Source: Zygnema cylindricum (Eukaryota > Streptophyta > Zygnematophyceae > Zygnematales > Zygnemataceae). Taken from it: a DNA stretch of 64,000 bases. The notes beneath the pieces were generated by a model. It was not told where the DNA came from and did not search any database. It saw nothing but the letters and a program-made list of their open reading frames with translations. How positions within the stretch are numbered: the stretch's first letter is position 1; every line of letters begins with the position of its first letter. The DNA lies in assembly GCA_037447655.1 (NCBI GenBank), contig JBBHKE010000516.1, positions 281,322 to 345,321 of the forward strand, in the 5' to 3' direction. The position numbers and the translations under genes were made by a program. This document shows, one piece after another, positions 34,384 through 45,282 of this stretch.

Positions 34384-36048
34384 GGGTGTGTCCCCATGTG
34401 CATAAGTAAGGGTTTTTTTTAGTGTTGTGTATCGGTAAGGATTTGCCGATAACCAATATGGGCCTTTTTTCGGGGACCCGATAATCGATATATTGGTACG
34501 ATATATCGCTATCAGTCTTATCGTTGATAAGTAGCCGATATCGGCTACCACGGCAATATGTCGATAACGATAACTATCGGCGATAACTGTACGAGCCGTA
34601 CAGATAAATGTACGGCATGTACACTCAACTGTACGTCTTATTCCCCTGACGCGCCCTACTCACAACCCCTGAGGTACCTACCAATCAGATCATTTGTACA
34701 AGCCTGAAGTACAGTAGCCGGCATAAGATGTGTACGTCTTTAGTACGGCTCCACTTAAAACGATGTACCTTTCACATCCGACGCCGTGGCTTTGTCCCTT
34801 TATTTTTTGGGATCCACTGGAAACCTGCCATGTGTCAATCTGTCGGCTTTTTTGGCAAAAGCCGCCAAAAAGCCATTCCGAGATGCTGGCGCTCACGCTG
34901 ACCGTCCGCTCGTATTTTCTCATTGAATGTCGTCCGTTCGATTCCGGCGGCGAGTATAATGTTATTTTGCATCTGTTGTACTTTGTGTCCGCCGTCTTTT
35001 TACTGTTCCATGATAATCAGTTTATTCGTACATTTTCGTACGTTCCCGTAAAATTTATGTTTAGTTAACCGCCCAAAAAGTAATACAAAGTGCAACATAT
35101 TATTTCGTCAAATTTCGTACATTTCCCGTAAAAAACCGTACATTTCAAGTAAATTTACCATTTAGTTTACCGGACAGAAAGCACTTCGGACAGAAAGTAC
35201 AGAAAGTACAAATATATTGGGACCGCTGACCGTTTGATAACCGATAGCTATCAGTATCGGTGTTATCGCGATAAGTTTTTTACCGATACACAACACTAGT
35301 TTTTTTCTGTCGTTTTCCTTTAAAACTTAGCGTCGTACTGCCTAAGTTCCAACTGTACGAAGGAATCGCAAATTTGTAGAGTACAATTTGCGTCACCCTC
35401 GAACTTAGGATGTACGAAAAATTGTCAACTTGTGTTTTTCGACCCACTTCGATGACAAAAAACGTCATCTTCAACCTTATCTTTAAAACACATGCGCGAT
35501 GTGTTTTAAAACTATGGATTTTACATAAACAAATAGGAACACATATTCGCACGTTCCGTAATTTTCGAAGGATTTCACACGATTTTCATAGTCAAAGGAA
35601 AGTACGAAAGTCGCAATGTTTTGTCCGTTTCCATTTAATACGACAAAGAAAATTACATAATTTGTTTGGTTTTGTCAGTTTTCGTCCAGTACGGATTTTT
35701 TTTTGCAAGGGTCTCGAAATTCCGATGCCATTTCACGTTGACCGGACAAGAGACGCAAAGGCAAAGCGCAACTTCTTCAACTGTGAAACGGTACAGGGTG
35801 GAAGGGGGTACGTCTACAATGTCACGGTAAGACATGCGACGTCACACAAGCAGTTCCAAAAAATAACGTCCGACAACACAAATTGTAGACGTTGACAACC
35901 ATCACGGGTATTGCCGACGTATACAATCGTCACAAACGTAACTTACGATACGTTCTTACACATAGGGACACTTTAAAAGCAAGTCCGCCGGATCCGCGCT
36001 AAAATACAAAGTAAGTTCGCTAAGTTACAAGTACATGGGGACATACCC
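34384..36048 (+). mobile_element. Tourist-like MITE R1, interrupted by a hAT-like MITE
   Basis: The left end is TAA then GGGTGTGTCCCCATGTG; the right end is ACATGGGGACATACCC then TAA. The body matches the R1 copy at 4473-11680 nearly throughout. Without the hAT-like insertion and its duplicated 8 bp, the length is 36 + 742 = 778 bp. Confidence 0.8.
34420..35298. mobile_element. hAT-like MITE, 879 bp
   Basis: The ends are TAGTGTTGTGTATCGGTAA and its inverse, ending ACACAACACTA, a 19-bp terminal inverted repeat with one or two differences. The flanks are GTTTTTTT at 34412-34419 and at 35299-35306. An 8-bp duplication and TAGTG ends fit the hAT superfamily. The interior has CGATA-rich inverted stretches and no transposase. 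Confidence 0.8.
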
Positions 36049-36271
36049 TAAGTTTTTTTAGCGTATAAAAATAATTACCGTGGTGTACGCTATTTAAGAA
36101 TTTGAAAATTTTGGAAAAAATCATACATTCTAATTGTTTGGTTATGGTAATTTGGATCTTTGAAAAAAAAAATGTCGGTCGCAAATATGCTTACACTAAT
36201 ATAGGTCTCCGTACAAAATCTGACAAATCGTACACAAATTGTACATTCACACGGTCGAAACGCGGCTGTCG

Positions 36272-36281
36272 NNNNNNNNNN
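36272..36281. other. Assembly gap (10 N)
   Basis: It falls inside the interrupted R3 copy. Confidence 0.99.
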
Positions 36282-36940
36282 AAGTTTTTGACCTTACTTT
36301 TTTAGGTGTGAGTTGCTTCGTGCTGTTTTTTTTTGTTTAACTAATGAAACTGCCTGCATTTGCTTGTTTTGTATTGCTTATCACATGGAAAGTAAGCAGC
36401 GAACTTAAGCAAACTTTTAAAACTAAAAAAAAATGTGCACGCTTATGAACAAGGATAAACAAAAAGTTTTTATGAAACAAATTTTTGTGTAGAAGGTACA
36501 CAAAATTTCTTTTCTAACTTCTACCGCATAAAACCGTACCGGCCCCCAGTTAAAATAGAAAACAAAAGAAGTACATTTTGCGTTATCGTCAAATTTAGGA
36601 TGTACTACATGTTGTCTTCTTGTGTTTTTTGACCCCCGGCCATGCCAAAATACGCCATCTTCAATCTTTTCTTTAAAACACATGGAAGATGTGTTTTTAA
36701 ACAAAGTATTTTTGAAAAACAAATAGGAACAAGTATTCGCACGTGTAAAAAAAAATCAAAATTTTCAAACGAATTCAAGCGACGAATGAAAGGTACACTA
36801 TTCGTTATGTTTTGTTCGTTTACGTCCGTCAAAGTAATCAATTTGTTTTTTTTTGTCGTGCTTCGTTGAGTGTGGATTTTTTCATTCCAGTTTTTGAAAA
36901 TTACCATGCCATTTCATGAAATCGTGAGAAATCTTTGAGG

Positions 36941-37381
36941 GCGCCCCAGGAAGTCGCACGCGCTAGCCTCTCTCACGCACCCTCGCATTTTCTCCTTCAA
37001 ACTTCACTATTCCTCATCCTTCCACCGAGCGGCTTTACGCTGACCCGCGGGAAGCTGGAAAAAACTTTTTTTGCCTTAAAAAAATGAAAACCCACAATTA
37101 TCATTGCTATGTTTTTTAACTGGAGAGGCGGAAATTTATTATGATTTTTTTTTATTATTATTTGTTTTTCTTTATTATCTTTATTTTTTTACACAAGAAT
37201 GGAAAAATCAATGCATCCAGTTGGAGTTAAAAAGAAAACTTAAATTTTTGGTGATTATATCAAATAACAGATAGGTTTCTCTAGGAGGAAGAGAGTTTCA
37301 AAGCGCGTGGAAATTGCCAAAAAGGCAACCGTACAGGGAAGGCAGCATCAGCCATGGACAGTCCATAGACTAAGGGTTGAA
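36941..37381. other. Unassigned insertion in the R1 MITE
   Basis: It starts near GCGCCCCAGGAAGTCGC and ends near CATAGACTAAGGGTT. It has no match elsewhere in the window and no coding signal. Confidence 0.4.
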
Positions 37382-37531
37382 AAAGTAAATGTCTACAAAT
37401 GTCACATAATTATGCGGCGTCACTGACCATTTTTGAACAATCGGGTGCGTCATCACAAATTGTAGACGTTGATAGCCGTTACGGGCATCGTCAACGCATC
37501 CAATAGTCACACCCTTAAGTAACATTTTTTG

Positions 37532-37967
37532 TAGTGTTGTGTATCGGTAAGGATTTGACGATAACCGATATGGGCCTTTTTTCGGGTAGCCGATAGTCGA
37601 TATATCGGTACGGAGATATATGTACGGATTGTACAGATAAATGTAAGGCCAATCATACACGTAAATCATATACAAAAATAAACGTACTGAGGTGCCTACC
37701 AATCAGATCATTGTACAGGCCGAAAGTACAGTAGCCGACATAAGATATGTACGGCTTTAGTACGGCTCCAGATAAAAAGATGTACCTTTCACATCCGACG
37801 TTATGGCTTGTCCCTTTCTTCCATGGGATCCACTGGAAACCTGCCACGTGTACTAGGGACAGAAAGTACAGAAAGTACAAATATATCGGTAGCTCTGACC
37901 GTTAGATAACCGATAACTATCGGTATCGGTGTTATCGCGATAACTTTTTTACCGATACACAACACTA
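37532..37967. mobile_element. hAT-like MITE, 436-bp internally deleted copy
   Basis: The terminal repeats are the same as in the 879-bp copy at 34420-35298. The flanks ATTTTTTG (37524-37531) and ATTTTTTT (37968-37975) agree at 7 of 8 bases. The interior is about half the length of the other copy. Confidence 0.78.
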
Positions 37968-38414
37968 ATTTTTTTTTTTACACATAGGGACACCTGAAAT
38001 CCGGGTCCGCCGGATCTGCGCTAAAAAACAAAGTAATTTCTGTAAGTTTCAAGTACATTGAGACGCACCCTAATATTTCGTTCATTTCTCCATTAGGTCG
38101 TGTCAGCAATGTAACTTTCGCGTACGTGCTTTCTTTCGATTGGATGCACGTAGGTTCCTGTTCTGACGGCGAGCATAGTCAAAGATTCCAAAGCGCAAAA
38201 TCTGAATAGGTATCCGTAGAACCAGCCGCAAAATAGTTTACCTGAATGTACAATTTGTAGGTTAGTTTTTTGTCCTTTCTGTCTTTATTTTGTCGTTCGT
38301 GCTTCGTCGTGGCGCCGCAAATTACGGATGACGATGGATGGTGGTGGAGGCGTCACGGCACATTCTTCAACAAACTTTTTGTGGTGGTTTTCGTCGGATC
38401 TGATTCCCGCTTGT

Positions 38415-38458
38415 CCGAAGGGGGGGGGGGAGGGGGGGGGGGGGGGGGGGGGGGGGGG
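38415..38458. repeat. Poly-G tract
   Basis: An almost pure G run at the outer edge of the inverted-duplication arm. Gly/Pro frames here are artefacts. Confidence 0.9.
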
Positions 38459-38465
38459 AGAGAGT

Positions 38466-39075
38466 CAGAGTACGGTAATGTACGTTGATGTACGGTATAG
38501 TACGGTAATATACGGTATTGTACGGTAACCGAGAGTGTGAAAATTGAAGCAGAGTTAGGTTCGGACTCCATGTCGAGAACACGTAGTCTCCTTTGATTGG
38601 CTGCCATCGAAAATAACTTAGATTTTGGGGTACGGCGGTACTACATTTTTTGTCGCGTCCGAACGAATCATTGTTGCAAAACTCGCGATTGGGAAACCGT
38701 ATGGACAAGAAAAAAAGGCAGGTCAGCATATCAACGTCATGCTGACATCATAAATCGCCGACAAGGTGAACCCTGAAATAATGTTGCCCCCGAAGCACAT
38801 AACTATTTCGAGTTTCAAAGTTCATGTTGTTAAATTGACAGCATGTTTCACGGGACGCAAGCTTTTACCTGTTTAACAAAATTGAAAAAAATCATTTAAT
38901 GACAAACGGGTAAATTACCAGGTCATCGTGAGCTTAGAGTTTTGTGGTAATTTATCAAATATTAACACAATAAACTAAATAACATAAATATAATTTTCGT
39001 ACGGGGATGTAGCTCACATGGTAGAGCGCTCGCTTAGCATGCGAGAGGTACGGGGATCGATACCCCGCATCTCCA
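38466..39075 (+). repeat. Arm 1 of a dispersed inverted duplication ending in tRNA-Ala
   Basis: The arm matches the reverse complement of 52769-53425. Shared landmarks are the TACGGTA repeats, GTTCGGACTCCATGTCGAGA, CTCCTTTGATTGGCTGCCAT, ACATTTTTTGTCGCGTC and AATTGACAGCATGTTTCACG. The similarity ends at the 3' end of the tRNA gene. The two arms are 13.7 kb apart. Confidence 0.88.
39003..39075 (+). tRNA. tRNA-Ala (AGC)
   Basis: A 73-nt cloverleaf. The acceptor GGGGATG pairs with CATCTCC (one G-U). The D arm is GCTC/GAGC, the anticodon arm CTCGC-TTAGCAT-GCGAG reads AGC, and the T arm CGGGG/CCCCG is perfect. The discriminator is A, CCA is not encoded, and TTTT follows at 39076-39079 as a pol III terminator. 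It looks functional. Confidence 0.96.
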
Positions 39076-39092
39076 TTTTATTCATTTCCAAT

Positions 39093-39135
39093 CGCACGCT
39101 TAGCAGGCGAGATGTACGGGACGCTGTCCCTGTAC
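39093..39135 (+). pseudogene. Fragment of a second tRNA-Ala
   Basis: CGCACGCTTAGCAGGCGAGA followed by TGTACGGGACGCTGTCCC repeats the anticodon and T arms of the gene just upstream with substitutions (AGC becomes part of TTAGCAG). Acceptor and D arm are absent. Confidence 0.55.
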
Positions 39136-39870
39136 GTAAATACACTTATTACAGTAATGAACCTCACTTTTCGCCTGATGGAGGTTCGCCCTAATGCGAA
39201 AAAAAATCCATTAGGTCTACCAGATTCGCCCGCGTGGATATGCCTTTCCCCGACAGATAACCGCATGCGATAGGCCGATGCGCGACGCGTCGACGATTGC
39301 CTTTTGGCCATCCAACGGCTCGCTTACGTCAGCTACGCATCGCACTAAAAATTATAAAACGTGCGCACGCTAAACATTTAATAGCGTCACATCTTAAAAC
39401 ATACGCTTGAAAAGCCTATCACCACTTTCGCAGAAAATGCGTCGGCGTTTCGAAGGTTCAGCGGATGATTTGCCGGTGGTTCCGGAAATCCCGCGATGGT
39501 TGACCAGGACCAATGAAATTTCGTGCTTCGTGGTACAGTCATCTCGTCCATCAAACACTACACGCCAAAAATCACCGACAAGAACAAACAAGTTTTGAAA
39601 ATTTTGAAAACTGTGGAAAAGTAGCCGACAAAATGATTAGAATCAATACTGGACATCTGCGGCAAGATGCCAAACAGGGCTTATCTACAGAACTGTACTT
39701 TTGAAGTTTCATGGTAATCTCGTTACTCCACTAAACGACAAAATTCTCCGACAAACACCAACAAACTCTGAAAACATTAAAAATTGTAGAAAGGTACACG
39801 TACAATAAGTACAGCCGGAACCGAGGTGTACGGATGTTTACCGATGATGTACGGACGCCACACTGGTCCT
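39136..39870. other. Intergenic DNA upstream of the LRR gene
   Basis: No supported gene. The open frames here (60-77 codons) lack any recognisable feature. Confidence 0.5.
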
Positions 39871-39872
39871 GC

Positions 39873-39882
39873 TCATATATAT
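39873..39882 (+). promoter_or_regulatory. Possible TATA box of the LRR gene
   Basis: TCATATATAT lies about 190 bp upstream of the proposed start codon, followed by a GA-rich leader (about 39950-40068) as in many plant 5' UTRs. Position and composition are the only evidence. Confidence 0.35.
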
Positions 39883-40069
39883 CTCTCTGGCGCCGATTCC
39901 AGTCTCAGACAATTTTGCAGTGTGCACACGCCCTCGCACGCACACCAAAAAAAAGAGAGGATGCCAGAGTCAGGACAAGGGAGAGAGTAAGCAAGAGAGA
40001 GAGCGAGACCAGGAGCAAGAGAGAAAGAGCGAGGGAGTGAGAGAAGAGAGAGAGGGAGAAAGGGAGGTG

Positions 40070-43000
40070 ATGGCTCCACAAAAAACCTCTCAGAATGGAG
40101 GACTGTTCAGGTAAACCATCGGTTCACTGTTTTATTTCTGTTTTATTTTTGTAAAAACTTAGTTCTAAATATTTTGGCTTTTTCCCTGTAACCATTCATG
40201 TGCACCTGTTCAGTTTTCCGTTTTCCGTTTTCCCTTCCCTGCAGCTCCTCCTCCATCTTGTTCCTCTTTTGTCTTTTTCTGGGAACACTGGCAGCGGAAG
40301 GAGCCAAAATGTCTTTGTCAGATAGTGAGTCCTCCATCCCTCTCCCTTCCCACCACCCCTCCTTCTTCCACCAACCCACACTAAAAAACTGTCGACCCAC
40401 TTCTTCTTTTTTCCCAACTTGATTGGCATTAATTTTGTGATTTGTGGATTTCCCTCATTTTTGTCGTTTTCTGCATCTTTGTCGGAGTAGAGAGCTGGGA
40501 GTGACATCTGTGACAAGTAATCTGGCTCGTCCTTTTTTCACTTCTTTTTTTTTTACATTGTTCTTTGGAAAACATGCTCGAAAGTTTCTGTGACATTTGT
40601 CACAGCCAGATCTCACTCACACATATACACACACACTCCCCCATTATTTTTCTCCCCAAGTATCCTCTCACTCGATTTCTTACCCCTTCTCCCTCTCTCC
40701 GCTTTCCCTCCCTTGTCTTTCCTCTACCGTCTCGCTCACCTCCCACCCTCTCCCCTCTCCCCTCTCCCCTCTCCCATATTCTCCCTCCTTTTTCTGGGGG
40801 TGCAGGAGCAGCTTTAATCAAGGTGAAGAAGGGATTTGGGGTTCCGGTCCTTAACCCCAATTTGTTGAAATCTTGGTATTTATCGAATGCGAATTGTGCA
40901 AAATGGCTTGGAGTTTCTTGTAATTCGAAAGGACGAGTAGTCAACATGTAAGAAATCGTTTTTGAATTTTTGTAATATTCTTTCGTTGACCTCTTGGTTT
41001 AGTAAAAATTTAATGGGTAGTTGGACTGGAGGTGGGTTTAAAAGTGGACAATAGGAAATTGAAATTGGAATTATCTTTTACCGGTCGACCGGCGAGACTT
41101 TATGATGCCTATGTTATGTTTTGTAAGTGATTCTCTTGAAAAATTTAGTAACACGGTTATCTTTCAAACATCATGCATAGGATTTGTCCAAAATGTCAAA
41201 ATTTTGGTTGCATTTGTGTAGAAAATTTGTGGGCAAGGAGTAAAATTTTGATGACTATGGTGATTGCATGAATTCAAATAAAAGTTTTGAGTTCAGTTTT
41301 CCACAATGAAAGCCTGAAATCTCCCTAATTTTTTTTTTTTTTTTTCTGTTTGTAGAACGTTGATCTTGCAGGATCTTCCGGGAACTATTTCGAGCGCAAT
41401 TGGAAAAATCACTTTTCTGAAAACCTTGTATGTGGAATATTTCACAGAAATGCTTTTTGTTTTATATATATTTAAATCATTGAACTTAAAAATCTTGTGT
41501 TTTTCTCATAGTTTTCTTCAAATTTAATGAAGATCACTTCACTTTCCCACTACATTTAGTTAATATTCCTGTTTATTATTATTTGATCTCAAAATGTGAA
41601 AGGGAAAAATCTTAGATTCCCATTTCTATTACTTATTGTTTATTGATTGGTATTGTTTTTTTTTTTCTTTCTAATTATAAACGAAGGGTTATTCCTCTCA
41701 ACCGTCTTAAAGGAGTCCTTCCCGACACTATTGTCAACTTACGATATCTCGAAATTTTGTAAGATTTTTTTTTTCGAGGTTTTGCATTTTTTATTTTTTT
41801 CTAAAAACCGATTTCTTTGACTGTGAATTATTGCAATTGACAAAAATAATCTCCAATAAAAGAAAATAACCATTTCTTTTAGCGTCCTCTGCTTGTTTCA
41901 AAATTTCCACGAGTCTGGTTTAGTTTATTTGGTCTCGTTAATTTTTTGCTTTAAGTCTGAAAACGAAGTTCAGAAAGATTACATCGGTATATTTTCCTGC
42001 ACAAACTAAAATAAATTATGGGTCGAGAATTGTAATATTGACATTTCAACCTTTAAATTTTCTCAAACAAAATTCATTTCACACGGGAAATTGGAAACAA
42101 AATTAATGCAACACTGAAAGTCTCCTGCACATGTTTTTGACATCTTATATTGAATTTGTTGTGATTCAATTTTGATTTTAATCCAATTTTTTCTGTGCAA
42201 TATCAGAGATGTTTCGGCACAAGAAGGTACCCTTGGAGGTCCACTTCCAATTGGCATCGGAAAATTGCAACGTTAAAAAGAGTTGTGAGTTGAATTTGTA
42301 TTCTTAATCGAATCAATAACAGTGGTAACGATGTAATTAATAGCAAAAATCACGATGTATATGAAACATTTTTATGAATATTCATACAGTTTTCCATTTT
42401 GTATATGAACGTTTTTTATACATGAGACGTTTTCCACAATCTATTTCGTCCAACAAATACGATTTTGTGTTTCTTTACTCGTTTTCTTGACGCTTTTGAA
42501 TTTTGAGGGTCCTCACACTTTCTGACAGCTTTGCCTTATGAGGATACCTGTGAAAATTTAAGCATTTTGGTCACTCAACTCTCTCTCTCTCTCTCTCTCT
42601 CCCCCCTCCCCCTCTCCCCCTCTCTCCCTCCCTCCCTCCCACCCCTCCTCTCACCTTTTTATATGCCTACTTCCTTTCTCTCTTTTTGACACATGATATT
42701 TTGTTTGTTTTTGTTTTGTTATTATTTAAAGGTTATTGGGTTTCAATAAATTCAATGGAACCATTCCAAATTCCATCGGAAAACTCACCAGACTCACAAC
42801 TTTGTAAGATTTTTTTTGTCTTTACAATTCCTGGCTTGATTTATGATTTTTCCATTTAAATGTTATAATTTTTTGTTTCATAAATTTACAAAGACACATT
42901 TTTTTTTGATTTGTTTTCGAGTAAAATGTAAAACATCGGGTGCAGATGTTCATCAACATCTTTGCGGTATATGCATAAAGCACATATGATTTGTAAGGAA

Positions 43001-43993
43001 ATAACATCTTCATGGTCTATATATGCAGAATGCACATAAGATTTTTAAGGAGCTCTATAAATTTGTTCAAATTTGCAGGAGGTTGAATTTCAATAACTTT
43101 GAGGGACGCATTCCGACCTCAATCAAAAATTTGAAACTTTTATAGCAGTTGTAAGTATTTTTTTATAAGTTTACTTTTGAAAAGTCTTTCAAATTCCGAA
43201 AACCACGAATAAACGGTGGCAGTCAGTCCACAATGTTGTCAGATTTCAAAGTAATTCCTTACAAATTGTAATCGTACAATATTATCCGTGGAATGTCTTG
43301 TCTGTTTGTCATTTGTTTTCCAAGCGTTCTTTCATCCGTCCACATTAAGTATTGTCAATAGTGGATTTAAAAGCTAGAATGGCATAGGTATCTTATCCAT
43401 GAAAATTATCACAACATTTCGAGTCAAATGATTGCACTGTTTCCACATTGATTATTGCAAATGTCGGAGTTAAATGTTAGAATGACCTGCGTGCCGTTTC
43501 CATACGAATTGTTCAAACGATCCAAATTTAATGATTGCCACTTGTGTTTGACTTGGCAACATAACTCACAAATACTAGCGTGAATAGTGGAGTTTCGTCC
43601 CTAAAAGGTAGAATGTCATGCGCATCTCTATATTTAATGCTACTCCCGAATTAATTTTCTTCCCCAATGATTGATAGTGTGTTAAACTTGTTAATGAAAT
43701 CCACACCAATTTTGGATAACAATCTAATGTTACCTATTATTTTTCCCAATCTATTTTCCAGGTATCTTTTCAATAACTATTTCACAGGATCCCTCGTCAT
43801 CGATGCGAATTTCTCATCCACTGCGGGAGTAGTCATCTCGGAAAACTATTTTTCGGGCCCCATCACTGTCACCGCTAACGGAAAAACCGTTCTGTACGAG
43901 CCTTCAAAACAACTGCCTGTTTTCTCAGAATACGAACTGACGGTCGACAAACGCTCCTGTTACCGCCGTGAGTCAACCATCCACAGTAATTAG
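40070..43993 (+). pseudogene. Secreted leucine-rich-repeat protein gene, nine exons, two in-frame stops
   Basis: Proposed exons: 40070-40110, 40245-40324, 40806-40947, 41356-41427, 41687-41758, 42207-42284, 42732-42803, 43079-43150, 43762-43993. All introns are GT-AG and the phases agree throughout. Exons 1-2 give a signal peptide (core SSILFLFCLFLGTLAAEG). Exon 3 is an LRRNT_2 cap (AALIKVKKGF, SWYLSNANCAKWLGVSC). Exons 4-8 carry one LRR each with phase-2 borders, 72 bp except exon 6 (78 bp); exon 7 reads NKFNGTIPNSIGKLTRL. Such exons are typical of plant LRR receptors and LRR proteins. Exon 6 has TAA where LQRLKEL is expected, and exon 8 has TAG before QL. No transmembrane or kinase part follows. 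Exon 9 is shortened compared with its duplicate at 45590. The gene is therefore probably dead, unless the stops are assembly errors. Confidence 0.78.
42576..42650. repeat. CT microsatellite in an LRR gene intron
   Basis: A (CT)n run passing into C-rich CCCTCC repeats, inside the intron between exons 6 and 7. Confidence 0.9.
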
Positions 43994-44805
43994 TTCTTGA
44001 GAATTGTGATTGAGAAAGGTGGGGAAGCTATAGGAGAAGAAGCCGAAGCCATGGCAAAGAAAGCATGATGACGCAAAGGAAAGGAAGAAGAGGATTCCAA
44101 TGAAGGCTTTGTAATTTGATTTGTAATAATGATAGGAGGCCGAGAAATTGATGTACAGTTGAGAAGCCTATCATTTACTAAATGTACGCACTACAAGGGT
44201 CTAGGGGAAAATTTCCATCGGAACACATTTCAGTATATTTGGCTGATGGGTTAAAATTGAAACGTCTGGCTGGAAAAGATAACCGTTTTCTGTTACGAAT
44301 TTTCAAAAGTTAGTACATAACATCTGTTAAACGCATTGCAAAATGTTCTGATGAAAATTTCCCCTAAGATATGAGAACAAATTTGGGCGCTAAGGTAAGT
44401 GACAAACAAGGCAGCGAATGAGTACAACGATGGAGGACAAAAGGTCCAATTTAACTTGTGTCATTTAATAAACAATAAAATACAATTGGTACAGGACCAT
44501 AATGAAATCGTAACAAAACATGCACGAGACATTTGCTGTTCTTTTTCTCCATCATATGCTTTGATTCTTGTGATAAGATGATGCTTCACTTTCATTCGAC
44601 AATGACAGCTCAATTTTCTGGGTAGTCTCCGCATGAATTTTCACTGGTATTTCTAAATTCCCTCAACCGTTTCTTTTTAATGTTTACTTACGTTTTAGAT
44701 TTGCCAACTTTTTGAGCAACTTTTAAAGTTTAACTTTAAATACTGAATAAATTTTCCTTGTTTTGGCGTTTGTTACAGTCTGAGGATTCAAAGGTGAATT
44801 GCATC
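43445..44805 (+). repeat. Tandem duplication, copy 1 (last LRR exon and flanks)
   Basis: It matches 45283-46770 almost base for base, from TATTGCAAATGTCGGAG through the last exon to GGTGAATTGCATCG. The main differences are a deletion in the exon and small indels downstream. Confidence 0.9.
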
Positions 44806-44811
44806 GTTAAC

Positions 44812-45282
44812 TGCAATTTTGTGTCCTCCATTGGACTACAGAATACAGAAAGCCTCTAGATAGTATTTAACTAACCCACTTTAAGCCACGACCACTTCTG
44901 CACAAGAAGGCAAACTGACAATTTGACTGCACCCCTTAACTGCCTGGACTCCCTTGAGTCCGTAAGAAAAAAAAATCATTGAAAACGGCCAACCAGCCAA
45001 TAAGTTATGAGGCACTAAAAAATGCCAATTTGTACAAACTCTCAAAGGGAGAGGTGACTACCTACCAAAATTTTCTAAGTCCTGATTCCTTCTAATAACT
45101 TCTATCTACTGAAGTACGGACCAATCAAATTACTGTACCGTACCAAAAGGTACTACTGCCGGTGTACCTTTTGTACGGCCTATGTACGACAAGGCTATTA
45201 AGTGGACGCGTGTCTGCTTTTTACTTGTCCGTACATTCCTCGGAATTCCTATGACCGAATGTCATCTCTCCACGTGGCTTAT
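44812..45282 (-). mobile_element. Truncated copia LTR at the duplication junction
   Basis: It starts with the inverted LTR end (TGCAATTTTGTGTCC) at 44812 and follows the LTR of element A (minus orientation) through TATA, R and part of U3. It breaks after CTCCACGTGGCT, where duplicate gene sequence begins. About half of the LTR is missing. Confidence 0.88.

Larger units (their letters stand above)
34356..36271 (+). mobile_element. MITE family R3, second copy, interrupted by R1 and cut by an assembly gap
   Basis: It starts TACACCGCCAATCGTTATTA three bases after the previous copy, head after tail. After GCGTG it is interrupted by the R1 MITE (34384-36048) and resumes with TTTTTTTAGCGTATAAAAAT at 36053. 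It is lost at the N run. Confidence 0.65.
36565..38070 (+). mobile_element. Degenerate R1 MITE, interrupted twice
   Basis: R1 segments are recognisable at about 36565-36940, 37382-37531 and 37976-38070, the last ending GACGCACCC then TAA. An unrecognised block of about 440 bp (36941-37381) and a hAT-like MITE (37532-37967) separate them. The left terminus is not visible. Confidence 0.65.
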
